NCBI GenBank assembly: GCA_900767955.1
Contig: CAAGBC010000060.1
Span: 107,086 to 171,085, forward strand
Length of the DNA: 64,000 nt
From: Spirochaetia bacterium
Lineage (GTDB): Bacteria; Spirochaetota; Spirochaetia; Treponematales; Treponemataceae
Direction of reading: 5' to 3'
The notes under the pieces are model-generated. The model was not told where the DNA came from, searched no databases, and saw only the letters and a program-made list of their open reading frames with translations. Shown here one piece after another: positions 1 through 8,164 of this stretch. Position numbers and translations under genes: made by a program. Numbering within the stretch: position 1 is the first letter of the stretch; every line of letters begins with the position of its first letter.

Positions 1-10
1 AATTTCATAC

Positions 11-37
11 ATTATACCCCCCCCGAAAATTTTACAA
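11..37 (-). promoter_or_regulatory. Promoter with an 8-G run in its spacer, reading out of the window
   Basis: On the minus strand a -35-like TTGTAA (32-37) and a perfect -10 TATAAT (11-16) are separated by 15 nt made of AATTTTC plus eight G. An ATG follows only 2 nt after the -10 box (6-8), so the driven gene lies left of the window and its transcript would be leaderless if that ATG is used. The same design, with nine G and a 16-nt spacer, recurs at 19323-19350. A change in G number would change the spacer length, which is a known mode of promoter phase variation. Function is inferred. Confidence 0.55.
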
Positions 38-80
38 GAAAAATACCATAATTTAAAGTAACCAAAACGAATACCATAAA

Positions 81-113
81 ATAAACGCCCTCCCCGTTTT
101 TGGGAAGAGCGTA
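81..113 (-). terminator. Intrinsic terminator of the vapBC-type pair (repeat-family copy 1)
   Basis: On the minus strand an imperfect GC-rich stem (GCTCTTCCC pairing with GGGGAGGGC around an AAAAAC loop) is followed by a T-rich run, just downstream of the PIN gene. Close copies occur at 801-836, 16182-16218 and 19400-19434, always at the 3' side of minus-strand genes. Confidence 0.7.
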
Positions 114-150
114 TTTTGTACTCAAGTGAAAGCAAAATTTTGTACATACA

Positions 151-534
151 TTATCTATATTCTATAGAAACACCTTTGATAAAAGAAAAATGCTTATCTC
201 CAGTAACAACTGTTAAATTATAAGCCATTGCACAAGCACTAATCCATATATCATTTTCAGGAATTGGATGACCATCTTTTTTTAACTGAGCTTTGATTTT
301 TGCATAAAAAGGAGCGACTATTGAATCTGATTTTATTTCTACAAGTTCAGAGCAGAAATTAGAATAAACATTGGCATTTTCTTCTTTTCTTTTGGAACAT
401 TCTGCACCAAAAAGTAATTCACCAAGAGTTACAGAAGAATAAAACAAATTTTCTTCTTCAAAAATGTCATCAAGATTGTCTTCATCTTTTATATAGCGAA
501 TAATTATATTTGTATCGAGAAGTTTACCATTCAT
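151..534 (-). CDS. vapC: VapC-family PIN-domain toxin (ribonuclease)
   Basis: This 127-residue protein has the size and layout of a PIN-domain toxin. The N-terminus LLDTNIIIRY carries the first conserved Asp, Glu38 lies in the GELLFGA segment, and the C-terminal ENDIWISACAMAY and TGDKHF segments supply the remaining acidic residues. PIN toxins are Mg-dependent RNases that cut tRNA or rRNA and are held inactive by a partner antitoxin. The gene starts 11 nt inside the end of the upstream small gene, a translationally coupled arrangement typical of toxin-antitoxin pairs. The RNA target cannot be predicted from sequence. Confidence 0.88.
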   Translation of the reverse strand: MNGKLLDTNIIIRYIKDEDNLDDIFEEENLFYSSVTLGELLFGAECSKRKEENANVYSNFCSELVEIKSDSIVAPFYAKIKAQLKKDGHPIPENDIWISACAMAYNLTVVTGDKHFSFIKGVSIEYR

Positions 535-742
535 TAATGTCTACCTTTCGACCTTCTTCTATTACTTTAGAAACTAAGTCAGAATCTTCTTTACTCACTG
601 CACCAACATATTTTTTTAAGTCTCGCTTTATTGGCTCAAATTCATCAAGGATGGTAATGATTACACGTTGATTTGGCTTTACTACAACATTTCCCTGAGT
701 AATGTAATTTTTTCCGTCATAATACGCTTTTACAGATGTCAT
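524..742 (-). CDS. Putative antitoxin partner of the PIN toxin
   Basis: This 72-residue protein begins with a predicted beta-rich part (SVKAYYDGKNYITQGNVVVK, then a short RVIITIL strand) and ends in a charged helix (SKVIEEGRKVDINEW). That is the usual build of a DNA-binding N-terminus plus a toxin-wrapping tail. It precedes and overlaps the PIN gene by 11 nt. The start is set by a strong GGAGGT 5 nt before the ATG. No antitoxin family is recognised with certainty, so the role is inferred from size, position and overlap. It would be expected to repress its own promoter together with the toxin. Confidence 0.7.
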   Translation of the reverse strand: MTSVKAYYDGKNYITQGNVVVKPNQRVIITILDEFEPIKRDLKKYVGAVSKEDSDLVSKVIEEGRKVDINEW

Positions 743-800
743 CAGTTACCTCCGATTCAAAGTATATTTATAATATAGCATATTTTTGCAAAAAATAATA

Positions 801-836
801 CAAAAAAAAATGCCCTCCCCGTTTTGGAGAGGGCGC
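801..836 (-). terminator. Intrinsic terminator at the end of the defence block (repeat-family copy 2)
   Basis: The minus strand reads a GCCCTCTCC / GGGGAGGGC stem with an AAAAC loop followed by a run of nine T. It is about 170 nt downstream of the nucleotidyltransferase gene and would end the long hsd transcript. The stretch between (837-1006) is GC-richer, with small inverted repeats and no gene that I can see. Confidence 0.7.
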
Positions 837-1006
837 TTGTTGCGTTAGCGCTGGGAGCCCCGAAGTCCACCGCAGGCGGCACTTGTGACGCCGAGGAGGA
901 TGAGCGTTAGCAAAGGGCGGACATAGCGCCCCAAAGGATGCGCAAGCATTCTTTGGAGAACGCCCCTACATCAAAACCTTATGCACAGCATATAAAGGAA
1001 CATTTA

Positions 1007-1813
1007 TCATCCAATCTTGTTTGCGGTATTTTCAATAAAATCCACAATTCCTTCCATAAAGATTTTTTCTCGTCTACAATAATCATTTTCTGAATCTGAT
1101 TTTTGATTATAAATTTGTAAAATCAACTCTTCATAATTATAGGGAAGGTTTTGCAAACTAAAAGAATAATACAAAGCTCTGTCTTCTGCAGGAGAATAAA
1201 ATCCATTTAGGTAAAACAAAGCTCTAAGACCCGCACGTATTGCTGTGTTTAAATTTTCATGTAATTGAATAAATGCTTCCCGACGATACCAGCGATCCTT
1301 TTTATAATCAGAAATTAGATAGTGAATATAGCCAAGTGAATTATTCAGATTTTTTTGCAAATCATATTTTGTAAATTGATTTATTTTTTCAAGCTCATTT
1401 TTATAAGAATTATTTGGGTCGTATAAAATCTGTGATTCAAGCACAGAAAATTTTCTTGGTTCTTCAAATTGTAAAAACTTATTTGTATCTATAAAATCTG
1501 TGAATAAAATGGCAAACCACACATTATCACATTTTACACAATGATATGGAATTGGAGGATCTTGATCTGGACCAAAAATTTCTTCTGCTGTAATGCTGCT
1601 TCCTTCCTTGCGCATAACAATTAAATCCACCATTCCATTATATTCACCGCTCTCTTTTTTCTGAGGGAAAAAGTCTGCACGAGAAACACTTCCCGAAAGA
1701 AGAATAGTTTCAATTTCTGATTTATCAATTCGATTTATAAAGTCGTAAGTTATATTTTTAAGATTTTGAATAAAATCTTTTTGTTGTTCAATGATTACTT
1801 CTTTTGTTTTCAT
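1007..1813 (-). CDS. Nucleotidyltransferase-fold protein of unknown substrate
   Basis: The protein (268 residues from the chosen ATG) has the Pol-beta nucleotidyltransferase signature: ILLSGSVSRADFF followed about 20 residues later by GMVDLIVM, which fits the GS-x(n)-D-h-D pattern with the Asp in VDLIV. The C-terminal half is helical and resembles a HEPN-like partner domain. Such proteins transfer nucleotides to small molecules, tRNA or proteins; some are minimal toxin/antitoxin nucleotidyltransferases. The ATG at 1813 follows GGGGA closely. An alternative ATG at 1837 overlaps the stop of the upstream gene but has no RBS. It is the last gene of the hsd block, which suggests an accessory defence role; that is inference. 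Confidence 0.6.
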   Translation of the reverse strand: MKTKEVIIEQQKDFIQNLKNITYDFINRIDKSEIETILLSGSVSRADFFPQKKESGEYNGMVDLIVMRKEGSSITAEEIFGPDQDPPIPYHCVKCDNVWFAILFTDFIDTNKFLQFEEPRKFSVLESQILYDPNNSYKNELEKINQFTKYDLQKNLNNSLGYIHYLISDYKKDRWYRREAFIQLHENLNTAIRAGLRALFYLNGFYSPAEDRALYYSFSLQNLPYNYEELILQIYNQKSDSENDYCRREKIFMEGIVDFIENTANKIG

Positions 1814-1829
1814 ATTTCCCCATATTAAA

Positions 1830-2528
1830 TCATTCATAACAAGCTAGAATTTGAGTATTTAATAATTTTTTTCTATCTTTCCAATCTGGCATAAATTGAT
1901 TCATCATTTCTATAAAATCTTTACCATGGTTAGAAATTTTTAAATGAATCAATTCGTGTAGAATTATGTATTCTAAACACTCTAGAGGTTTTTCAACCAT
2001 TTGCAAATTGATCCAAATTCGCTTTGCCTTTGAATTGCAAGTTCCCCAACGGGTAGTCATATATTTTGTCTTAAAACTTTCACAATGAAGGTTTGTTGTT
2101 TCTTCCCACTTAGGAATTAATCGTTCTAATTGTTCAATTAGGATTTTTCTAAACTTTTCTCGAATAAATTTTTGCCGGTTTTCTACAGAAGAGTTTTCTG
2201 GCATATACAAAAGAATTTTTGTTCCATCAATTTTGAAAGTTCTTTTTTTTGAAGGAATGAACTCTAAAAAAAATTGTTTTCCAAAAATATAGTATGTTTC
2301 CCCGCTCACATATTGCCTTGCACTCATTCGAGGTTGATTAATAAATTTTTCTTGCTGTTTTTTTATCCAACCAAGATTTAATCGAACAAAATTTTCTATT
2401 GATTTTGTTGATAATAACAAAGGTGCTGATACAACAACTTTCCCAAGAGGAGGTTTTACAGACAAATGCATATTTTTTATGTTCTTTTTGTTCACTTGAA
2501 CATCAATTCCACTTACTGTAATTTGCAT
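1830..2528 (-). CDS. YgjP/SprT-like zinc metallopeptidase (DUF45, M48-related)
   Basis: This 232-residue protein matches the YgjP-like family that is often encoded beside hsdR. It has a beta-rich N-terminus, then the motif RWGTCNSK and the metal site HELIH (LHELIHLKISNHGKDF, with a third His downstream). Members are predicted zinc hydrolases; their job in type I restriction loci is not established. Its ATG overlaps the hsdR stop codon (TAATG), so it is translationally coupled to the restriction subunit and belongs to the same operon. Confidence 0.85.
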   Translation of the reverse strand: MQITVSGIDVQVNKKNIKNMHLSVKPPLGKVVVSAPLLLSTKSIENFVRLNLGWIKKQQEKFINQPRMSARQYVSGETYYIFGKQFFLEFIPSKKRTFKIDGTKILLYMPENSSVENRQKFIREKFRKILIEQLERLIPKWEETTNLHCESFKTKYMTTRWGTCNSKAKRIWINLQMVEKPLECLEYIILHELIHLKISNHGKDFIEMMNQFMPDWKDRKKLLNTQILACYE

Positions 2529-5500
2529 TAATATTCATCCTGTTCTTTTACAACTTCATATATTGCTTCTACTTTTTTCATTTGCTCTTCTCTAGATAAA
2601 TTCAATTCAAATTTACGAATAACTTGATAAATACCACCTTTTATTTGGCGTTCTTTTATTAAATCACCTCTAAAATGGTCTTGTTTTGTAGTTAAAATAG
2701 ATTCATGCAAAGCTAAAGCATATTCTTCATTTTGTGTAAAATTATCATACAAAGCACACAAGGCAAAACTAGAGCGAATTGATTCTGGGTAAAAATTTGA
2801 TTTTAAAGGTTCTTCAATATCTGAAACTAGATTTGCATATTTTTCTAACATTTCTTTATAAGAAGCTACTTCTTCTTTTCTCTCATTTATTAGAATTTGA
2901 AAAAGTTCTGACATCTTTTGATAATATTTTGGATTTACGGGAGTTTTTTCAATTATCTTTCGTCTAATATTATTTTCAATAGTCTCCGCCACGTTTTGTT
3001 GTGCTTTATTTTGTTTTTTATTAGAATCAAAATCATTTTTTAAATCTTCAGCTTGTTTCTTTTTGATATAAGCAAGTAAAGTGAAATTTTCCATATCACC
3101 TATTTTCTCTGAATCTTCGGCTCTAATATAATTATCAATTAAGTGACGCATTGAACTATCGTACTGCTTAAGATCAATAAAATCTCCACTTGAAAGTCCA
3201 ATCTCATCTTTTAAATCCATATAATCTTTTACAAGACGATTATACGTTTCTTGTTGTTCTTTTGTATAACCAACATCATCAAAAGCAGGTTTTAAATCTG
3301 CATAAGCACGAGCAAGACTTGAAACTATTTTATACATTTTACTTCTAAGTTTTGCATATTCTTCATCATTTTCTGGATCTACATTTCCACTTTCGCCACA
3401 GAAAAAGTGTTTAAAAGCTAATTGATCTCGAGGATATTCAACATCATCTGTTAATGTATCAAGTTCCTGCAATAAAAATTCAAAACGTTTTTTTCCTTCT
3501 TCAAGTTTATTCTTTAAAAGTCCCGAAATATCTTCTTCTGAATAACCACTTAAAGCTCCACCAGTGTAAGATTTTACAGCATCTTTTAAATCACCAAACA
3601 ATTCTTTATAATCAACAATATATCCAAATTCTTTGTCTTCTCCATCTAGTCTATTTACACGACAAATCGCTTGAAAAAGACCATGATCATGCATAGTTTT
3701 ATCAATATAAAGATAAGTACAAGGAGGAGCGTCAAAACCTGTAAGTAATTTATCTACAACAATAAGTAATTGCATATTTGCAGGTTCTTCAACAAACATA
3801 TCTTTTACATGTTTTTCAAATGCTTCAATTTTCTTGTAAAAATCATTATCTTCCACAGAAACATCTGGATTATAACCAAGCATTTTTAAATATGCTTTTT
3901 GCTTTTTCCAATTTTCAGAATCTTCAGTTGTACTGGAAAAGTCAGTCCTTAATTCACTACGATTTGGTTTATAGGAAGAAACGATTGCACAATTTTTAAA
4001 GTTTTTATCTTGAAAAATTTCATAATATCTACAAGCTTCAGCAATACTTCCTGCAACCAAAAGAGCATTTCCACGACCATCACAAAGCCGTTGTTTTGTT
4101 TCAAAATCAAAAATAATATCTAATGCAATTTTTTCTAATCTGTCTTTTGAACTGTAAAGCTGTTGCATTGTAGCCCATTTTTGTTTTAATGCAGCCACAG
4201 CTTTTGGCATAAGCCCTTTAGTTTTTGATTCAAACCAAGCATCAATTTTTTCTTTGTTACTTACATCTTGGGGAATATTCCTAGCTTCATAACGCAAATC
4301 AAGAACAACTCCATCATTTACAGCTTGGTCAAATTTGTATGTATGAATAAATCCACCAAACAAAGTTGCTGTTGTTTTATGTTCCTTATCAACTTTTAAA
4401 AGTGGTGTTCCCGTAAAACCTACAAAAACAGAATCTGGCATTATAGATTTCATTGCAAGATGAAGTTTTCCTGAATTTGTACGATGACATTCATCAACAA
4501 AAACAAAAACTTTATCTTTTACGCTAAAATCCGAAGGAATAGTCTTTTTTAATTCTTCAACATATTTTTCATAATCAAGGTCACTAACATCACCAGTTCT
4601 GCGTCCAAATTTATGGATTAAAGAACACATTAAACGATCATATCCGTCTAATAATTTTAAAAGATTATCCGAAGACCTTGAACGCTTAATATTTAAATCA
4701 ACTCCAGTAAAAATCTTTTCTATTTGATCATCTAATTCTTCTCTATCTGTAATGATAAGAACTCTTGAATCCTTAATATTTTCCAAAATCCATTTAGCAA
4801 GCCAAACCATTGTAAGAGATTTTCCAGAACCTTGAGTATGCCAAACAATTCCACCTTGATTGCGAGAAAGTCGTTTTTCACAACGCTTAATTGCATAAAA
4901 TTGATTATAGCGACAGATTTTCTTAATTCCAGAATCAAAAATAATAAAATTATGGATAATATCTAAGAGTCGTTCTTTTTGAAAAATTCTATAGCATTGT
5001 TGTTCTAAAAGATTTAACTGTTTTGAGCATTTTCCTTCAAGAATTTTGTCTAGATCATCTTTATCTTGAAGCTGATCGGTAAAATTGTCTTCTTTCCATT
5101 CAAGATAATACTTTTCTGTTGTGCCACTAGTTCCATATCTAAGTCCTTCACTATCATTAGCTGCGACACAAATTTGAATTGTAGAAAAAAATCGTTGAAT
5201 AAACTGTTCTCGCTGATTTGTAACATTTTGTCGAATTCCATCTGCAACACTTACTGTACTTTTCTTTAATTCCATTACAGCTATTGCAATTCCGTTTATG
5301 TAAAGAACAATATCAGGACGTTTTTCTACATTTCCATTTACAGTTACTTCTTCGGCAATATAAAAGTTATTTTTTTCAGGTTCTTCCCAGTTAATAAAAT
5401 ATACAGTTTTAGGAGCTTCACCAGGAAACTCTGCAAGTTTTAATCCGTATTTTAAAATGCGGTAAACTTCTTTGTTCGTATGATAAGGCGATTTTGAAAA

Positions 5501-5713
5501 ATCATTAAGAGTTTTAAAGAATTCATTTTGAAGAGATTCAACAAATGGCGCACTATACCCTGAATCCGAAAGAAACTTTTTCCAGTCACCCCAACGAATA
5601 TTGAAATTTTCTTCATCTCCAAGATTACCAAGATATTTATATCCTAGTTCTTTTTCAAAGAATTTTACAATGCGATTTTGAGTTTCACGTTCAGGATGCA
5701 AAGATTTAGCCAT
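2528..5713 (-). CDS. hsdR: Type I restriction enzyme, R (endonuclease/translocase) subunit
   Basis: This 1061-residue protein is the motor and nuclease of a type I restriction-modification enzyme, which translocates DNA towards an HsdM2S complex on unmethylated sites and cuts at a distance. The N-terminal PD-(D/E)xK nuclease is visible (RPDIVLY about residue 132, ELKK about 148). SF2 motor motifs follow: Walker A HTQGSGKS (292-299), DECH (407-410) and GFTGTP (432-437). A helical C-terminus would contact HsdM. Length is normal and the frame is intact. A GGAGG precedes the ATG, which overlaps the end of the upstream DUF4143 gene. The gap from hsdM/hsdS is about 6.7 kb, filled by other defence genes. 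Confidence 0.96.
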   Translation of the reverse strand: MAKSLHPERETQNRIVKFFEKELGYKYLGNLGDEENFNIRWGDWKKFLSDSGYSAPFVESLQNEFFKTLNDFSKSPYHTNKEVYRILKYGLKLAEFPGEAPKTVYFINWEEPEKNNFYIAEEVTVNGNVEKRPDIVLYINGIAIAVMELKKSTVSVADGIRQNVTNQREQFIQRFFSTIQICVAANDSEGLRYGTSGTTEKYYLEWKEDNFTDQLQDKDDLDKILEGKCSKQLNLLEQQCYRIFQKERLLDIIHNFIIFDSGIKKICRYNQFYAIKRCEKRLSRNQGGIVWHTQGSGKSLTMVWLAKWILENIKDSRVLIITDREELDDQIEKIFTGVDLNIKRSRSSDNLLKLLDGYDRLMCSLIHKFGRRTGDVSDLDYEKYVEELKKTIPSDFSVKDKVFVFVDECHRTNSGKLHLAMKSIMPDSVFVGFTGTPLLKVDKEHKTTATLFGGFIHTYKFDQAVNDGVVLDLRYEARNIPQDVSNKEKIDAWFESKTKGLMPKAVAALKQKWATMQQLYSSKDRLEKIALDIIFDFETKQRLCDGRGNALLVAGSIAEACRYYEIFQDKNFKNCAIVSSYKPNRSELRTDFSSTTEDSENWKKQKAYLKMLGYNPDVSVEDNDFYKKIEAFEKHVKDMFVEEPANMQLLIVVDKLLTGFDAPPCTYLYIDKTMHDHGLFQAICRVNRLDGEDKEFGYIVDYKELFGDLKDAVKSYTGGALSGYSEEDISGLLKNKLEEGKKRFEFLLQELDTLTDDVEYPRDQLAFKHFFCGESGNVDPENDEEYAKLRSKMYKIVSSLARAYADLKPAFDDVGYTKEQQETYNRLVKDYMDLKDEIGLSSGDFIDLKQYDSSMRHLIDNYIRAEDSEKIGDMENFTLLAYIKKKQAEDLKNDFDSNKKQNKAQQNVAETIENNIRRKIIEKTPVNPKYYQKMSELFQILINERKEEVASYKEMLEKYANLVSDIEEPLKSNFYPESIRSSFALCALYDNFTQNEEYALALHESILTTKQDHFRGDLIKERQIKGGIYQVIRKFELNLSREEQMKKVEAIYEVVKEQDEY

Positions 5714-7070
5714 TGGATTCCTCCTGATTGTAATAATGAATTTGATTAAAATTCTGAAGATATTTTTTTAGCATAAAACAACAAAAATATGGGAATGTGT
5801 AAAACTTTCCATTAAATCCTATGTTTTTTTTGCAAAGTTTTATTCCATAATGAATATCACCATATTTATCTTTTTCAATCAGATTGCAAAGTGATTTTGT
5901 AGCATTATCACTTGCCTTAACTTCAACAGGAATCAAACTCCTCATATCTCTTACAAAAAAATCCATTTCCAAAGTTGATTTTTCATTCTTGTAATAATAA
6001 AGATCACATCCCTGTTTTACAAAAGCATCGGCAATTATGTTTTCAAAAATCGCCCCTTTATAGGTATTAAAGTTTTTATTCTGCCTAAAATCAATCTGAG
6101 CCTCTTCATCGAGAGAAGCAATTAAAAGACCTGTATCTCGCCAGTAAATCTTATAATCATTAGGTTTATAGTTTCCTTTCAAAGGAAGCTCAGCATTTTC
6201 AAGACAATAACAGATATTTATTATACCTGCATCATTAAGCCAATCTATTGTTCCAACATATTCTCGATTTCTTGCACCTGGAGCTACTTTTGTAATTTGG
6301 TAGCGCTTGTTTTCTTTTGCAAGAAAAACCGAAATATGATTATAAACATTCTTGAGTTTTGCCTTATCAAGTCCAAAAGCGTATTTTGTAATATCATCTT
6401 CATAAGATTTCAAAATTTGTCGCTGTTCTTGCAATGTGCCTGAATAATTTTTATTGGTAATGAACATATCGACAACCCGTGGCATTCCACCAAGAGTTAC
6501 ATATTCCATAAAATTATCCATCCAAACTTTATATTCTAGTTCGCTAAACGGAGTTTGATTTATCATGTGTTCCAAAATACCGTCTATCTGCTCCTGCTTA
6601 TAACCTTTTGCCCACAGAAATTCTTCAAAATCAAGGGAATACATTTCATAATCAGTTTTATAACCAACACTAACAGAAGTAATTTGATTGTAATTGATGC
6701 CCAAAAGTGAACCAGAACAGATTACATCATATTTTCCGTCAATCTTAAAAAACTTAAGGCACGTAGTACAGTCAGGAAAAACTTGAATCTCATCAAAAAG
6801 AATCAAAGTTTCATTTGGAATAAATTCCCAGTCGGGCCTTAAAAGAGTGATTTCCTTTATTATAGATTCCGGTAAATACCCATTTTTAAAAATTGTTTTA
6901 AACTGCGGATCTGTAATAAAATTAATTTCGATATAATTCTTGTAATTTTTTGCGAAATTCCTTACAGAAAAAGTTTTTCCAATTTGTCTAGCTCCTTTTA
7001 TTACAAGAGGAAGTCTATCCGGATTGTTTTTCCACTGAATCAAATAATCATCAACTTTTCGCTTAAGCAT
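5706..7070 (-). CDS. AAA ATPase with C-terminal DUF4143 (DUF4143-family ATP-binding protein)
   Basis: This 454-residue protein has a Walker A (VIKGARQIGKTFSV, about residues 23-36), a Walker B-like LILFDEIQ, and a C-terminal nuclease-like DUF4143 part with the conserved MDFFVRD and PVEVKA segment (D...E-x-K pattern). The family is widespread in gut bacteria. Its biological role is not settled; links to stress or mobile elements are suggested by its distribution. It sits upstream of hsdR and overlaps its start. No RBS precedes the ATG; a TATAAT lies 6 nt upstream, and three 32-bp-spaced repeats lie above it, so its transcript is probably leaderless and separately controlled. Confidence 0.85.
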   Translation of the reverse strand: MLKRKVDDYLIQWKNNPDRLPLVIKGARQIGKTFSVRNFAKNYKNYIEINFITDPQFKTIFKNGYLPESIIKEITLLRPDWEFIPNETLILFDEIQVFPDCTTCLKFFKIDGKYDVICSGSLLGINYNQITSVSVGYKTDYEMYSLDFEEFLWAKGYKQEQIDGILEHMINQTPFSELEYKVWMDNFMEYVTLGGMPRVVDMFITNKNYSGTLQEQRQILKSYEDDITKYAFGLDKAKLKNVYNHISVFLAKENKRYQITKVAPGARNREYVGTIDWLNDAGIINICYCLENAELPLKGNYKPNDYKIYWRDTGLLIASLDEEAQIDFRQNKNFNTYKGAIFENIIADAFVKQGCDLYYYKNEKSTLEMDFFVRDMRSLIPVEVKASDNATKSLCNLIEKDKYGDIHYGIKLCKKNIGFNGKFYTFPYFCCFMLKKYLQNFNQIHYYNQEESNG

Positions 7071-7076
7071 ATTATT

Positions 7077-7170
7077 ATTATAGACCTACACATCACATTT
7101 TTCCAGCATATTTTGAATTAAAAATCACATTTTTCCTAATATTTCTGGGTTATTTTTCACATTTTTCATT
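7077..7170 (-). promoter_or_regulatory. Leaderless promoter with three 32-bp-spaced repeats, upstream of the DUF4143 gene
   Basis: The -10 TATAAT lies at 7077-7082, only 6 nt from the ATG at 7070, and a TGGAAA -35 lies 17 nt above it (7100-7105). The 11-mer GAAAAATGTGA occurs at three sites whose starts are exactly 32 nt apart (plus-strand copies begin at 7093, 7125 and 7157); the first overlaps the -35. The spacing of about three helical turns suggests operator sites on one DNA face. Protein binding is inferred. Confidence 0.6.
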
Positions 7171-7185
7171 TTCAAATACTACAAA

Positions 7186-7926
7186 TTAGTGTACACAAAA
7201 CAATAGAACAAAAAATAACAAAATAAATAAAACTGTCATCTTTATCTGTTTTGAAAATTTTTTAGCGAATAACTTTGTCCAATAGACAAAATTTACAATC
7301 CACCGACAATGATTAAATATATACCATGTAAATTTATTTTTCTCAAATAAGTCTTCCTTTTCATTTTCTATGTATTGCATATTCCAATAATGATTAAATT
7401 TAAATACATATTTATGATTAAAAAAATTAAAGTAAGGCGGACTTATTGTATTTAAAAAAACTATTTCATTTGATTCTTTTATCTCGTATATATCAATTTT
7501 AGTGACAGACATATATATATTATTATTCAGAGTATATATATGCAAATATGGAATTTCTGGAATTGAAACTATAGAAACTTCTCTACCAAATTGATATAAC
7601 TCAACAACTTTTAGAATTATTCCTGTATCTGTATAAATTTTAACTAATAATTTTAAATAAGGCATTACACCGTTAATAGTTCTAATATACATTCGCGCAG
7701 GTTTATTTGTATTATAATTATCAAAATAATCAGGAAGATAAAATTTTATTTCAAAATTCTTTGGTTGGCATGGTATATATGGTTCATGTGCTCTTTGTGA
7801 TAAAAAGGCAGTATTGGATTCCTTTAATTTATCTAAAAATATAGCACTTTGAATCTTAGAAACAAGCCCCTTTATCAATTCTTTTTTGTCAATAAATTCA
7901 GAAAGAATATCCTTTATAGCATCCAT
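7186..7926 (-). CDS. Unknown protein with a C-terminal membrane anchor
   Basis: I do not recognise a family. The product (246 residues from the ATG at 7926) has a helical N-terminus, a beta-rich middle with many aromatic residues, and one strongly hydrophobic C-terminal helix (FILLFFVLLF) next to a basic stretch (AKKFSKQIK), so it is probably tail-anchored with the bulk in the cytoplasm. A frame extension upstream to a TTG at 7947 is less likely. It lies between the HamB-like helicase and the DUF4143 ATPase and has no clear RBS. Tail-anchored proteins in defence islands can act as membrane effectors, but nothing in this sequence proves that. Confidence 0.5.
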   Translation of the reverse strand: MDAIKDILSEFIDKKELIKGLVSKIQSAIFLDKLKESNTAFLSQRAHEPYIPCQPKNFEIKFYLPDYFDNYNTNKPARMYIRTINGVMPYLKLLVKIYTDTGIILKVVELYQFGREVSIVSIPEIPYLHIYTLNNNIYMSVTKIDIYEIKESNEIVFLNTISPPYFNFFNHKYVFKFNHYWNMQYIENEKEDLFEKNKFTWYIFNHCRWIVNFVYWTKLFAKKFSKQIKMTVLFILLFFVLLFCVH

Positions 7927-7973
7927 AATATTTTTATTATAAAACAAAAAAAAGAAAAAACATCAATTTTTAC

Positions 7974-8160
7974 ATAGTGATATTCGCACTTGTAATTTTG
8001 AGGATATGAATTTTCTTAAACAGTGATTTTTATGACATCAATCAAATCTTCATCACGCTTTCCGATGAAAAGCACACCGCTCTAATTATTTACAAAATCG
8101 TAAATCCATTTGAGATATTCACCTCACCATAATTCTTTGTATTCGATTAACTAGGATTCG
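7974..8160 (-). pseudogene. Decayed AlbA_2/Schlafen-type gene fragment
   Basis: One minus-strand frame reads, with in-frame stops, LIEYKELW*GEYLKWIYDF, then VNN*SGVLFIGKRDED, and after a deletion YPQNYKCEYHY. These match the order of the AlbA_2 DNA-binding domain found in predicted transcriptional regulators and RecG-like helicases (EFK..W..EYLKWI..FAN..GG.L.IG..D, later YKGEYHYRSG). At least three stops and an internal deletion make it non-functional. It shows that this slot in the operon held another gene before. Confidence 0.7.
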
Positions 8161-8164
8161 GAAA

